Shown here piece after piece: positions 47,054-56,266 of a DNA stretch of 64,000 nt. Numbering within the stretch: position 1 is the first letter of the stretch; each line of letters starts with the position of its first letter. A program made the translations under genes and the position numbers. Under the pieces are notes generated by a model, which was not told the DNA's origin, ran no database searches, and was given only the letters and a program-made list of their open reading frames with translations. The stretch is from Tigriopus japonicus (Eukaryota > Arthropoda > Copepoda > Harpacticoida > Harpacticidae): contig CM021317.1 of assembly GCA_010645155.1 (NCBI GenBank), positions 9,084,678-9,148,677 of the forward strand, written 5' to 3'.

Positions 47054-47360
47054 GGGGGGACAAGAAAATGACTGAAAATGACAGTAGATACTGTCAATGT
47101 CCATAGCGTGGCGTTATGCGCAAGACTTTCCATCCAAATTAAATGACACTGAAGGAAAAAAGAAAGTCTTAGGCATAAAGCAAGATTGAAAAAAAATGTC
47201 GTTGAAAAGTGACAATATGTGGCAGTATACAATTCACTTTCTAAATTACGGGACTGCTAAAGGTGACTGGTTTTCAAACAGTATTTGGCAGTGCCAGTTT
47301 GAAACAGTTTGAAAAAATGGGCAACACTTTGGCCAAGGGGAAAAATATTTGACAAACTGC
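47054..47360 (+). repeat. ~300-bp direct repeat, right copy
   Basis: Partner of 44432-44732; it starts at the G-run directly after the copia 3' end and runs into the right Harbinger-like subterminal region. Confidence 0.7.
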
Positions 47361-47484
47361 ACGTTCACGTGTAGAAGCAACAGAAAGGAAACATTTGGCA
47401 AACACCAAACATTTTTGGAATATTTGACAAATAATCTAGCCAAGATGTTTCATGTGTAGACCAGCCTTAACTGAATGAAGGTAA

Positions 47485-47490
47485 GACGAT
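47485..47490 (+). repeat. Left target duplication of BEL/Pao element
   Basis: GACGAT, repeated at 53908-53913 immediately after the other LTR. Confidence 0.8.
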
Positions 47491-47955
47491 TGTTGTGAGG
47501 ATTTCGCCTCGTAGTGTGGACTGTATTTCTATGGATTTGATCAACGACTATCCTTGAGAACACTAGCCAAACGCAGGACTGAGACAACTTGCTTTACTAT
47601 GGTATATTGTCAGAGGTTAATGGTTGAAATTGGAACGGTCTTACGATACAAGATGGTCGGTGGTCGAATGGTTGATTAATCTGGTCTTCAAGATCACTTC
47701 ACTACGGTTAGCGGGAGGCCTGGTTCCTTGGTCTCGTTCGTCTAGATCGTTGCACTGCACAACTCCCAGGGTCTGTCCCAAACGAAGGTGGTATCACACA
47801 AATTCGCACTTCCTTGCTCTTCTTCCTTCGTAGAACTGTCCCTCACAGTCCAGAAACGTTCTGACCTTCTCCAAAAAGTGCGTTGATTCGCATCATGTTC
47901 AATTAGTGATCGAGTTGGAGGGCAAACCGGTTAGGTCCGAGCTTTTCGCTGCTTC
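47491..47955 (-). repeat. BEL/Pao 3' LTR
   Basis: 465 bp; identical to the LTR at 53443-53907 except G at 47830 against A at 53782 (plus-strand bases). Confidence 0.93.
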
Positions 47956-48930
47956 ATCCTCCCCCCCTTTGCCCGACCAACGTCCAACGTTCTCCAAGGG
48001 CGCCACCTTGGTGATTGGCCGGGTCACCATTCCATCACTCGTTTTAATGGTGACTGCTCTCACCAAGCCATCCTTACCTGGATGGATCTCCTGGATTGTT
48101 CCCAGTTTCCACCTGCCACGTGGCTCTTGAGTACCCACTATGAGGACTTCAGCCCCGACTTGGATGTTCTCCATCCGGGTTGTCCACTTGTTGCGCTTGA
48201 TTAGCATGGGAAGGTACTCACCCATCCACCTTGACCATATATTGTCCACAATGCCTTGTATGTAGTGGAAATGCTCCCTTGGGTTCTTTGAAGCATAGAT
48301 TCCTGGAGGTACAGTCACATTTGCTCTTTGAATGAGAAAATGATTAGGGGTGAGGGCTCTTGAATCACTTGGATCTGTACTTTCATAAGTCAGGGGACGA
48401 GAGTTCAAGAACCCGACAACCTCATTCATGACCGTGCGAAGCTCATGCTCTCTTAGATGTCTTTTGGAGCCCTGCTCTTCCTCCATCACCTTGGTTAGTG
48501 CTCGTTTAGCAGATTTCACCAATGACTCATGGACTCCCCCCCAATGAGGGGCTCCCGGGGGTTGGAATTTCCAACGGATATCTGGGGTTCCCACATTGGA
48601 TTCTCCAAGGGAGTCTAGCAAAGTTTTGGCCCCTTTCAGATTTGTGCCGTTGTCACAGTATATCAAACTAGGTTGGCCTCTTAAGTTTATGAAGCTTCGG
48701 AGACAGTTCATGAAATCTTGGGTGGACAATGAGGCACTCAATTCAATGTGGACAGCCCGTGTCGTCATGCATGCAAAGATGGCCCCCCCACCTCTTCTCG
48801 ATTTTGTTTCTAGATACCAAAATCTCCATAGGCCCAAAAAAGTCCACTGATGTATTGAAAAAGGGGGGTTTGGCCACCGCCATTCGCTCTGGGGGTAGGT
48901 CTGCCATCTCTTGTTGAGCCGGGCGTGCAC
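47899..48930 (-). CDS. BEL/Pao integrase, catalytic core and C-terminus (frame-shifted part)
   Basis: Continues the polyprotein after a frame break at the 7-base C run (plus strand, 48783-48789; G run in the sense strand). Visible motifs are AIFACMTTRAVHIELS, LIYCDNGTNLKGA (second catalytic Asp) and PPGAPHWGGVHESLVKSAKR (catalytic Glu), then a C-terminal DNA-binding-like region (VGAEVLIVGTQEPRGRWKLG, TRPITKVAPLE) typical of Pao integrases. The frame stops about 55 bp before the 3' LTR. The first ~45 codons listed are out-of-frame lead-in upstream of the run. Confidence 0.85.
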   Translation of the reverse strand: MHARLNKRWQTYPQSEWRWPNPPFSIHQWTFLGLWRFWYLETKSRRGGGAIFACMTTRAVHIELSASLSTQDFMNCLRSFINLRGQPSLIYCDNGTNLKGAKTLLDSLGESNVGTPDIRWKFQPPGAPHWGGVHESLVKSAKRALTKVMEEEQGSKRHLREHELRTVMNEVVGFLNSRPLTYESTDPSDSRALTPNHFLIQRANVTVPPGIYASKNPREHFHYIQGIVDNIWSRWMGEYLPMLIKRNKWTTRMENIQVGAEVLIVGTQEPRGRWKLGTIQEIHPGKDGLVRAVTIKTSDGMVTRPITKVAPLENVGRWSGKGGEDEAAKSSDLTGLPSNSITN

Positions 48931-51900
48931 TTAACCTCTGACAGATCCTACATTGCCGGCTTGCCCTCTTGACTGCTTCCCTGCCGCGAAGGACCCAGTA
49001 CCTTTGCCTTAGCAGGGCAAGGGCATGGTTGGTCCCTGGATGGTGGTTCCTTTCATGCTCTTCCTTGATGACTAACCTAGTAATAGGATGCTTTGGACAA
49101 AGAATCACAGGGTACTTCTGATCATACGGTAGTTGTGATTGGCTCAGCCGGCCTCGGGCTCTCAACATCCCATCATCACCCAAAAAGGGGCTAAGCTCCC
49201 TAAGTCGTGAGTTGGTTGATAAGGGGCGCCCCAGCTCTTGTGCCTTGATGTCTTCTGGGAACGACTCTTTTTGGACTTGCTTGAGTAACTTAAGAAAAGC
49301 AGTCGCCCTGCTCTCTCCATTAATTGAACCCTCAATTGCTTCATCAAGGGTTTCAAATTGATCATAATCAATTACTGCACAATGGTTTGTTTGTTGGAAC
49401 CGTTCCCTCACCTCCTCTGATGAGATCCCAACCTCTACGTCTTCAGGCCACCCCTCTGGTGTCCCTTTCAGAAAGGGCGGTCCTTCCAACCATAGCATTG
49501 GTATGATTGGATGCTTCTGCGCCCGAGTGCCCAAATCTGCTGGATTCAAGCGTCCTGGGACATGCCTCCATTCATGTGGTCTAGTTATGGATTGAATTTC
49601 GCCAATTCGGTTCCCCACAAAGGCCTTATAGTTGCGAGCAATGCTAGCTATCCAGCATCTAACTACTTGACTGTCAGTCCAAAGCACGCGCGAACTGATC
49701 CCAATCCTCAGGTTGGTGGACAGATGCTTGGCAAGTCGGGCTCCCAATAGAGCAGCCTGGAGCTCAAGCTTTGGAATGGTAATAGGCTTTTTGGGTGATA
49801 TTCTATTCCTTGAGCACACAATGCGAACCAAAACGCTCCCCTCAGTGGTAGAACTTCTGAGGTATCCAACACACGCAAAGGCATCCTCCGAGGCATCACA
49901 GAATATATGAAGTTGATGAACCACTCCTTCTCCACTCCATGGGGAAAATGCCCGGGGTACTTCATTCGTTTTCAGCGTCAATAGGCTTCCCTGCCATTCT
50001 TGCCATTCCCTTAGGACGTCGTCCCGCACTGGCTCGTCCCAACTTTGAGAACTAATTACGAGACGTTTCATCATGATCTTCCCAGCCACGACTATTGGTG
50101 CGCAAAGACCCAATGGATCAAATAAGCCAGCCAATTGGCTTAGCAAACCCCTTCTTGTGGGGACCAATGGTTTGCAGGAGGGGCTAAAGGTCAAACAATC
50201 CTTCTGTGGTTGCCACTCTAGGCCGAGAACCTTGGTACCTTGGGTACCTTGAGGTAAGTCAACCTCACCAGCAACACCACCCCCCAAGGATGTGGTGACT
50301 TCAAGTGAATTGGACTGCCACCCACGCAGGTTAAAGTTTCCACCAGCTAATGTGTCTTGGATTTTCCGGGCAGTCTCAATGGCCTGATTGGGTGTTTCAA
50401 AACTGTCCAGATAATCATCCATATAGAACTGGGTCATAACTCTGGTCATGATGTCTTCCGAACAACCAGAGTCCCTGATTGTCTGATGAAGTGTGTTGAT
50501 GGCTAGACAAGGAGAGCAACAATCGCCAAAGACCACACCTGTCATTTGGAATGCCTTCACCTCATCAGTTGGGCTCTCTCTCCACAGGAATCTGTGGTAT
50601 GCAGCATCCTCATTCTTGAGCTTGATCCTGCTAAACATTGCCTCGATGTCGGCTGTGAGGGCAACTTCTTGTTCTCTAAACCTCAACAGGACATCAAAGA
50701 GCTCGTTTTGCAATGTTGGCCCTGTCAGAAGGCAGTCGTTCAAACCCCTCCCCCGGAATTTTGAAGCCGAATCAAAAACTACCCTGACATCAGCTCCATT
50801 CTTCTTCCAGACGCCATGATGAGGTAGATAGCTTTGCTCTGCCACTGCCAGATCCGCTTGTGGCACAATCCTTGCATAATCATTGCGGATGGTCTCTCTC
50901 ATAGCTCTAATGTATGCAGCCTTGAATTCAATGTCCTTTTGGAATTTTTTTTCAAGGCCCAAAAGCCTTTGCATTGCTTGGGTGCGATTGTTCCAAGGCT
51001 TTGGTTGGCCTGGAATCCAGGGGAGCTCAACCACATAACCAGGCTGAGCGTTAAGCTTCCTTGTTCCTTCCTGGATAGTCTTCAGGGCATATTGATCCTG
51101 GATATTAAGTATCCTCACTGCTGCATCTCCTCCTTCTGCTCCATAACTCTCAGTGTCATAGAATTTGGACACAATTTTGTCTAGTGACGTCTCTACTTGA
51201 GAGATGTAGTTCACATTGGAAGCCATACCAACCTCCGAATGCAATCCCAGACCAACCTTCCCACGGCAGACCCATCCCAACTTTGTCCTCATAGCGTAGG
51301 GCTCTAATGGTCCTCCCCTCTTCACTTCTAAGGGCTCTATGAGTGGTCCTGCATCCAGGCCAAGCAGAAGTTCCACTGGGGAGTTGAGTACGTTTATTGG
51401 AAGGTTTTTTAGATGCTCCCATCGACCTTGCAATTGGGTCCAATCCTTCCCTGTGAGTGCTTCACATACCTTGGGTATGACCTTCATGTCGACATTGCTT
51501 GTCCCACCTCCATCAGCAAACTGAATTTCAAGCTTGTATTGACCAGATTGAATGGAGGAGGTCCCTGTTGCTCCATGAATAGATAAGGGTCTCATCCTCT
51601 TCATCTGGGCCCCAAGTTTCTTCAAAACCCTCTCACTCATAAAGGAGGTGTCTGATCCTTCATCAATCAGTGCATTCACTACCAAGTTACCCTTTGGACC
51701 TTTGCAAGTCACTGCAATGATGCCAAGTCGGACCGCATTGTCTGCCTCTGTAGCATTGGTGAAAGATGAGGCCTCCACTTGGTCCAAGGGACCATCCATG
51801 TGTCCAGGAGTCCGATGAAGGAGGGCATGGTGGGGGCTTTTGCATCCATCTTTGCCGCATGGTCTTCTACTCCGACAGTCTTGGCTCAGGTGACCAGATC

Positions 51901-52972
51901 CGAGGCACGAGAAACAAAGCTTGTGTTCAATGAGCAAATCATATCTCTGTCCTATTGAAGAGTCAACAAAGCTTTTGCAAGAGGCAACCCCATGGTACTC
52001 TGAACGCAACGGACAGCCTTGTTTTGATATGGCTGTGTTTGTGCTTGCCTGCCGAGGCTTGGTCTCCCAACCAAGACCAAAATATCTTTTATCTCTTTGA
52101 GACAACTCCAATAGCCAGTCGCTGAGCTTATTAAGTTGTTCTCCTTTAGGGATTCCCTTGCTCAATTGGTGCCAGGCATTGAAGGTTTCCTTGTCAAGCT
52201 TACGTTCTACACAACGCACAAGCTGACCCCACAAGGTGTCCCCGGGCCCCACTCTTTCTTGGATAATGAGTAGATGTCCTTGCAAGCTAAATGCCAGGTT
52301 CTCAAGGCCTTGGGGGTCCCTTGGTCTAACCCGAGGGAGGTTCTCAATGACTTGTGTGTGGGCTTCAACCACAAGATCCTCTGCTCCATACACCTTGTAC
52401 AAGGTCTTGAGTGCCGCCTTGTAATGGGCTTCTGAATTCCCATAACCATATATCAGTCGCCTAGGTGAATCCCCAAGCAGGGCCTTCAGCATTCCCATCT
52501 TCTCAGGCACGGATTTGGACGAGTTGTGGACAAGGGACTGAAACATATTTGCCCATTCATGGAACGCAACAATATTCCCATTGAATTTGGGCATCTTTAA
52601 GTCAAGACTTGTCCTTGCTCCTGTCCTGCAGCATGCCCCACTAATAGTGGTAGTAGGGTTTTCCATCCAATGGCTCTGCAGGCCACCCCACTCTGCTTGT
52701 GGGGGCAGGGCAAGGTTTTCAGATCTTGATCCTGTACCAGCACTTCTCCCCCCATGGTGGGGGTGAAATGATATCTCTGGGTCACTATTCTCATCCTGGC
52801 CAAGGTGAAGATACCCTGTAACCGGAGTAGTCCCCGGCCCTTGGTGCAAGCCCTTCTCATCCGAATTGACCTCTGCGGTCAAGGGTCTAGGTCGTAACAC
52901 CATCTCCTCTTGTCGAATGTCTTGCAATCGTTGATTGCAATCGTTGATTGCAAGGATGGAGATCACCTCCAT
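48743..52972 (-). CDS. BEL/Pao Gag-Pol polyprotein, main frame
   Basis: A 1409-codon open stretch. In order: Gag-like region (LKMPKFNGNIVAFHEWANMF; ~residue 125), CCHC knuckle (CFSCLGSGHLSQDC) followed by a second Cys/His cluster, aspartic protease (NALIDEGSDTSFMSE, with Glu after the catalytic Asp), RT (DVRVVFDSASKFRGRGLNDC, ALTADIEAMFSRI, TQFYMDDYLDSF with YMDD), RNase H (IFCDASEDAFACVGY, KLELQAALLGARL, WTDSQVVRCWI, WRHVPGRLNPADLGTR), and the integrase zinc domain (NHHPGTNHALALLRQRYWVL, RQCRICQR) with the start of the core (VDFFGPMEI). The frame is lost at a homopolymer just after this. The listed ATG follows a 13-bp tandem duplication, so the natural start is in the upstream Gag frame. Confidence 0.92.
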   Translation of the reverse strand: MEVISILAINDCNQRLQDIRQEEMVLRPRPLTAEVNSDEKGLHQGPGTTPVTGYLHLGQDENSDPEISFHPHHGGRSAGTGSRSENLALPPQAEWGGLQSHWMENPTTTISGACCRTGARTSLDLKMPKFNGNIVAFHEWANMFQSLVHNSSKSVPEKMGMLKALLGDSPRRLIYGYGNSEAHYKAALKTLYKVYGAEDLVVEAHTQVIENLPRVRPRDPQGLENLAFSLQGHLLIIQERVGPGDTLWGQLVRCVERKLDKETFNAWHQLSKGIPKGEQLNKLSDWLLELSQRDKRYFGLGWETKPRQASTNTAISKQGCPLRSEYHGVASCKSFVDSSIGQRYDLLIEHKLCFSCLGSGHLSQDCRSRRPCGKDGCKSPHHALLHRTPGHMDGPLDQVEASSFTNATEADNAVRLGIIAVTCKGPKGNLVVNALIDEGSDTSFMSERVLKKLGAQMKRMRPLSIHGATGTSSIQSGQYKLEIQFADGGGTSNVDMKVIPKVCEALTGKDWTQLQGRWEHLKNLPINVLNSPVELLLGLDAGPLIEPLEVKRGGPLEPYAMRTKLGWVCRGKVGLGLHSEVGMASNVNYISQVETSLDKIVSKFYDTESYGAEGGDAAVRILNIQDQYALKTIQEGTRKLNAQPGYVVELPWIPGQPKPWNNRTQAMQRLLGLEKKFQKDIEFKAAYIRAMRETIRNDYARIVPQADLAVAEQSYLPHHGVWKKNGADVRVVFDSASKFRGRGLNDCLLTGPTLQNELFDVLLRFREQEVALTADIEAMFSRIKLKNEDAAYHRFLWRESPTDEVKAFQMTGVVFGDCCSPCLAINTLHQTIRDSGCSEDIMTRVMTQFYMDDYLDSFETPNQAIETARKIQDTLAGGNFNLRGWQSNSLEVTTSLGGGVAGEVDLPQGTQGTKVLGLEWQPQKDCLTFSPSCKPLVPTRRGLLSQLAGLFDPLGLCAPIVVAGKIMMKRLVISSQSWDEPVRDDVLREWQEWQGSLLTLKTNEVPRAFSPWSGEGVVHQLHIFCDASEDAFACVGYLRSSTTEGSVLVRIVCSRNRISPKKPITIPKLELQAALLGARLAKHLSTNLRIGISSRVLWTDSQVVRCWIASIARNYKAFVGNRIGEIQSITRPHEWRHVPGRLNPADLGTRAQKHPIIPMLWLEGPPFLKGTPEGWPEDVEVGISSEEVRERFQQTNHCAVIDYDQFETLDEAIEGSINGESRATAFLKLLKQVQKESFPEDIKAQELGRPLSTNSRLRELSPFLGDDGMLRARGRLSQSQLPYDQKYPVILCPKHPITRLVIKEEHERNHHPGTNHALALLRQRYWVLRGREAVKRASRQCRICQRLSARPAQQEMADLPPERMAVAKPPFFNTSVDFFGPMEILVSRNKIEKRWGGHLCMHDDTGCPH

Positions 52973-53375
52973 CCTCGGACCCCATCACCGAAGGTGGTTC
53001 ATGCATGCGTGAATCCAAATGGTCTTGAACATCTGCTTGTAAATCCCGTACTCGTTGCTCCTCCATAATCAAGTAGGTCATCAGATAGTCTTGAACTTCG
53101 TCCTCCAGGTCTCCATCCAAATACTCCTCAATGATGGCCTTTAGTTCCCCACATGTTCTCTGAACCGCTTCCAGGTCCATGACAATACGTGTGCGGGACA
53201 TTCTAAGGTGTTCCCCAATTCTAGCTCTGATAGCGTTGATTTGTAAGGTAAGCATTCTTTTCTTGGTTGACATGGCCTTACGAATTGCTCGATCAATACC
53301 ACGTGAATCACCCAAAGTACGTATCGCATTAACGTTCTCATGGTGGTTCGTAACAATGACTTCTTCTTCCGACAT
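52887..53375 (-). CDS. BEL/Pao Gag N-terminal part
   Basis: Starts at ATG 67 bp inside the 5' LTR boundary (MSEEEVIVTNHHENVNAIRT), rich in charged helical sequence including a basic stretch (RAIRKAMSTKKRML) and an acidic coiled-coil-like one (LKAIIEEYLDGDLEDEVQDY). Both this frame and the main frame read CNQRLQ at 52924-52949, where a 13-bp unit is tandemly duplicated. The duplication shifts the frame and explains the split from the main polyprotein. Confidence 0.75.
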   Translation of the reverse strand: MSEEEVIVTNHHENVNAIRTLGDSRGIDRAIRKAMSTKKRMLTLQINAIRARIGEHLRMSRTRIVMDLEAVQRTCGELKAIIEEYLDGDLEDEVQDYLMTYLIMEEQRVRDLQADVQDHLDSRMHEPPSVMGSEDGGDLHPCNQRLQSTIARHSTRGDGVTT

Positions 53376-53422
53376 TCTGCGTTCAGCTCAGCGTCCTAAG
53401 GCTGGTCAGGCTTGCCGTCAGA

Positions 53423-53439
53423 TCCGGCTCGAAGGACCA
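53423..53439 (-). promoter_or_regulatory. Putative BEL/Pao primer-binding site
   Basis: TGGTCCTTCGAGCCGGA begins three bases after the 5' LTR end. TGG complements the CCA end of a tRNA. I do not assign the tRNA. Confidence 0.6.
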
Positions 53440-53442
53440 AAA

Positions 53443-53907
53443 TGTTGTGAGGATTTCGCCTCGTAGTGTGGACTGTATTTCTATGGATTTGATCAACGAC
53501 TATCCTTGAGAACACTAGCCAAACGCAGGACTGAGACAACTTGCTTTACTATGGTATATTGTCAGAGGTTAATGGTTGAAATTGGAACGGTCTTACGATA
53601 CAAGATGGTCGGTGGTCGAATGGTTGATTAATCTGGTCTTCAAGATCACTTCACTACGGTTAGCGGGAGGCCTGGTTCCTTGGTCTCGTTCGTCTAGATC
53701 GTTGCACTGCACAACTCCCAGGGTCTGTCCCAAACGAAGGTGGTATCACACAAATTCGCACTTCCTTGCTCTTCTTCCTTCATAGAACTGTCCCTCACAG
53801 TCCAGAAACGTTCTGACCTTCTCCAAAAAGTGCGTTGATTCGCATCATGTTCAATTAGTGATCGAGTTGGAGGGCAAACCGGTTAGGTCCGAGCTTTTCG
53901 CTGCTTC
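53443..53907 (-). repeat. BEL/Pao 5' LTR
   Basis: 465 bp, 464/465 identical to 47491-47955; flanked on its outside by GACGAT (53908-53913). Confidence 0.93.
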
Positions 53908-53913
53908 GACGAT

Positions 53914-54746
53914 TAAAACTTTTTTTGAGGATTATGATAAAGTTACTTAAAGTGTAAATATTATAAAAGTGTAGCCTGTGCAAAGGAATCTGTTCGTCTG
54001 AAGTCTCTTCATCGCTTGCGCAAGTCCAGAGTAGCTCTACTCTATTTCCGCGCCCTGTTGTCTTCCTTCACTCAGCTCTTGCTACCCTCGTTTGGTGTCG
54101 TCCTCCTTAAAAATGCCTCGCAAATTCATCTTGAAAATGGATTAGGAACCATATTTTCCCCGGAAATTCTCCCCCGGACTAAAACGCGGAGTTTCATCAC
54201 GCTCATTCAAGAAACAACTTGAACAACATAACGGCGTTTTTTTTGAGCTTATCTGTTACCCGGCTTGAACAACTTACATAGATTTTGCTCATCCACGCCT
54301 TATCCTGGACTTAATTAAGACATGGCAATATTTATTGCTTATTAGAAATCGATTTTTAAGGGTTGTCACCTTGGCATAAATTCATGTTCTAGAATTGATG
54401 GTTTCATCTTCGAATTTCTTTTATTGTACGATCGTGTCATTGATTTCAGGACAATCTCAGTATGGTTAAGAGTTGTTCAAGCAGTTTTAAGTAGTGAATT
54501 TGCGTGTGGGTTAAGGTCCATATGCCATAAGATAGACTTGCACCTTATGATTATAATTGATATTGATGCAAACAAGTTGAAAATCTAGATTTCAGACCTA
54601 AGGAGGCATTACAAAATTAGTGTTTTGCTTGAAAAATGCATTTTGTCATTCAAATATTCCAAAAGTGTATCCCAAACCGTTGTCTGAAAATCATTTTATT
54701 TAAACTTAAGAATGCTATGAGCTAGCATAAATACTGTAATGTATAA
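53914..54746. other. Intergenic with a dispersed repeat
   Basis: The segment at about 54140-54460 is related to about 30470-30870. Shared phrases are GGACTAAAACGCGGAGTTTC against GGACCAAAACGGGGAGTTTC, GAGCTTATCTRTTACCCGG-like sequence and TTATCCTGGACTTAA. AGGAGGCATTACAAAATTAG at 54600-54690 recurs at about 55587-55670 (GTGTTTTGCTTGA, CCCAAACCGTTG). No gene is seen. Confidence 0.55.
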
Positions 54747-54939
54747 GGAAGCCAGAGTGGTGGCGCGTACTAATGCGTTCTCATAAGAGCCGAGGGTAAA
54801 AAAAAGTGCTTCCCCAGACGGCGTAGGTTCGAATCCTGTTGGGGATCGAATTGAAGCTGTCGTGAGAAATCCTTGTTTACAGGGAATCGCATTCCTTGTA
54901 GCGGTAGTAGAAAATCCGCAACAAACAAACAAAAAAAAA
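54747..54939 (+). mobile_element. tRNA-derived SINE, plus strand
   Basis: The head GGAAGCCAGAGTGGTGGCGC followed by TAATGCGTTCTCATAAGAGC resembles a Leu/Ser-type tRNA (GGCCGAGTGGT..GGCGC..TGCGTTC). A perfect box B GGTTCGAATCC lies at 54826-54836. A non-tRNA body and an AACAAACAAACAAAAAAAAA tail follow. The interrupted anticodon region (A8 run) shows it is a retroposon, not a tRNA gene. Confidence 0.75.
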
Positions 54940-55934
54940 GTATATAATTCATCATATACGGTACGTACAATTTAATTATGGTCAAGGATGCCTAAATATC
55001 CAATTTTTGACTATTTTCGAACGTGCTCCCAAGTTTGACACACAAGGACTTTTAATTTGGTATAACCTTCTTTGCTTCTCTTCAGAACTTCATGATTTGA
55101 ATTGTTATAGAATTTCATGAAAGACTAGTCTAACCTGGATATAAGAACATTCAACAGGAAAATATATCTTGGTATCACGTAAAATACTTAGTGAAAGACT
55201 AGTCAGTTTTACTTTATTTGTTCATAATGCAATAGTATATTAGAAAGATGTGTTTTAGAGACCAAATCAAAGATATGATAACTGTTTCAAAATGTTAAAG
55301 TTTATTTTGATTCATTTTGTCTCATTTCTATCGATCTATTGTCAGTTTATTTCTAGTTTAGCTTATTTTTTTGTAAGTTTCAATGACAGTCAAATTTGTC
55401 TTAATATTTTCATGTGTTCATGTGTTTTCTATTCTTATTTTTTGTTTATGAGTTAGTTCAATGATCAGTATAAGTTCGAATGATGCAAATAAACCTTATT
55501 CATTGAAAAGGTGTGTTCTAGGCTGAGTAAGAGTTAAGATAGTAGAATGTTCTAAGGGTGTTTTATCTGTTCATTGAAACCATGAAGAGGCATTACAAGT
55601 TTAGTGTTTTGCTTGAGTAATGCATTTTGTTATTCAAATATTCCAGAAGTGTACCCCAAACCGTTGCAAGTTGATGGATAATCATCAATTCTTTAAAAAC
55701 TGAGACTTTCTTCTTTCAAAAGCACGTTCTCTCCTTTTGTGCTTCTCCACTTGATCTTGGTCACCCCTGATTTGCCGTGCGCCGTCCAGGAAATTCTAGA
55801 TGTCCGTGGCTCGCCGCTCATACGAGTACTCCGGTCTGTGATATACAGTATGTACCCCTGTACTAGTCAGAAATATAGCAGTCTTCGTGCCGTTTTTCTG
55901 ATAACCCTTACGATGGCCTCAATAGAGGTTGTGA
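54940..55934. other. Intergenic, no gene seen
   Basis: AT-rich; contains the second copy (about 55587-55670) of the ~90-bp direct repeat noted near 54600. Confidence 0.45.
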
Positions 55935-56266
55935 AGAATTGATTGTTGTCTTTCGCCATGGACACTGCCATGACCTGCCGCGTAGACATCGCTGTAGGCC
56001 AGCCAGCACTGTCCAGGCACTTAGAAAGAGACAAATTCCCTAATATTTCAAGTAAATTTGCCAACAATGTCACCAACCAATGTCCTTTTTGATATCGGTA
56101 AACAATTATGATACTTATTTATCAGTACAATATCACACATAATGCGAAACAGTTAAAATTATGTTGAGTTTTGTCTCTTCCCGAGTGCCTGGACAGTGCT
56201 GGCTGGCCTTTAGCGATGTCTACGCGGCAGGCTGGTGGGGCGGGAATAGAGGGGGACAACAATCAA
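55935..56266. repeat. Inverted repeat with ~95-bp arms
   Basis: The left arm (about 55935-56030: GATTGTTGTC, CTGCCGCGTAGACATCGCT, GGCCAGCCAGCACTGTCCAG, AGAGACAAA) is complemented by the right arm (about 56172-56266: TTTGTCTCT, CTGGACAGTGCTGGCTGGCC, AGCGATGTCTACGCGGCAG, GACAACAATC). The ~140-bp loop is AT-rich. Confidence 0.8.

Larger units (their letters stand above)
43910..47467. mobile_element. PIF/Harbinger-like TIR pair enclosing nested elements
   Basis: The left end reads TAA|AGGCTGGTCTACATGTGAAAC and the right end is the complement, GTTTCATGTGTAGACCAGCCT|TAA. Both ends carry AGGCTGGTCTACA and are flanked by the trinucleotide TAA, the TWA duplication used by PIF/Harbinger elements. CAAATATTTG-type subterminal repeats occur near both ends. 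No transposase is seen. The interior contains a small MITE and a copia relic, so either a MITE was split by later insertions or these are the outer ends of two neighbouring copies. Confidence 0.5.
47491..53907 (-). mobile_element. BEL/Pao LTR retrotransposon, 6.4 kb, recent insertion
   Basis: Two 465-bp LTRs (47491-47955 and 53443-53907) differ at one base and are flanked by GACGAT duplications. The element is read on the minus strand. Directly inside its 5' LTR a primer-binding-like TGGTCCTTCGAGCCGGA (53439-53423) occurs, and a purine run (AAAGGGGGGGAGGAT) precedes the 3' LTR. Gag, protease, RT, RNase H and integrase are all present. The reading frame has two breaks, described with the coding entries. 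Confidence 0.93.

Noticed and set aside
44432..47360. ~300-bp direct repeats as certain copia LTRs
   Set aside because: Both copies include the G-run that would be the polypurine tract, and a better LTR-like start (TGTTGAGATG) occurs right after the pol stop; left as unclassified repeats.
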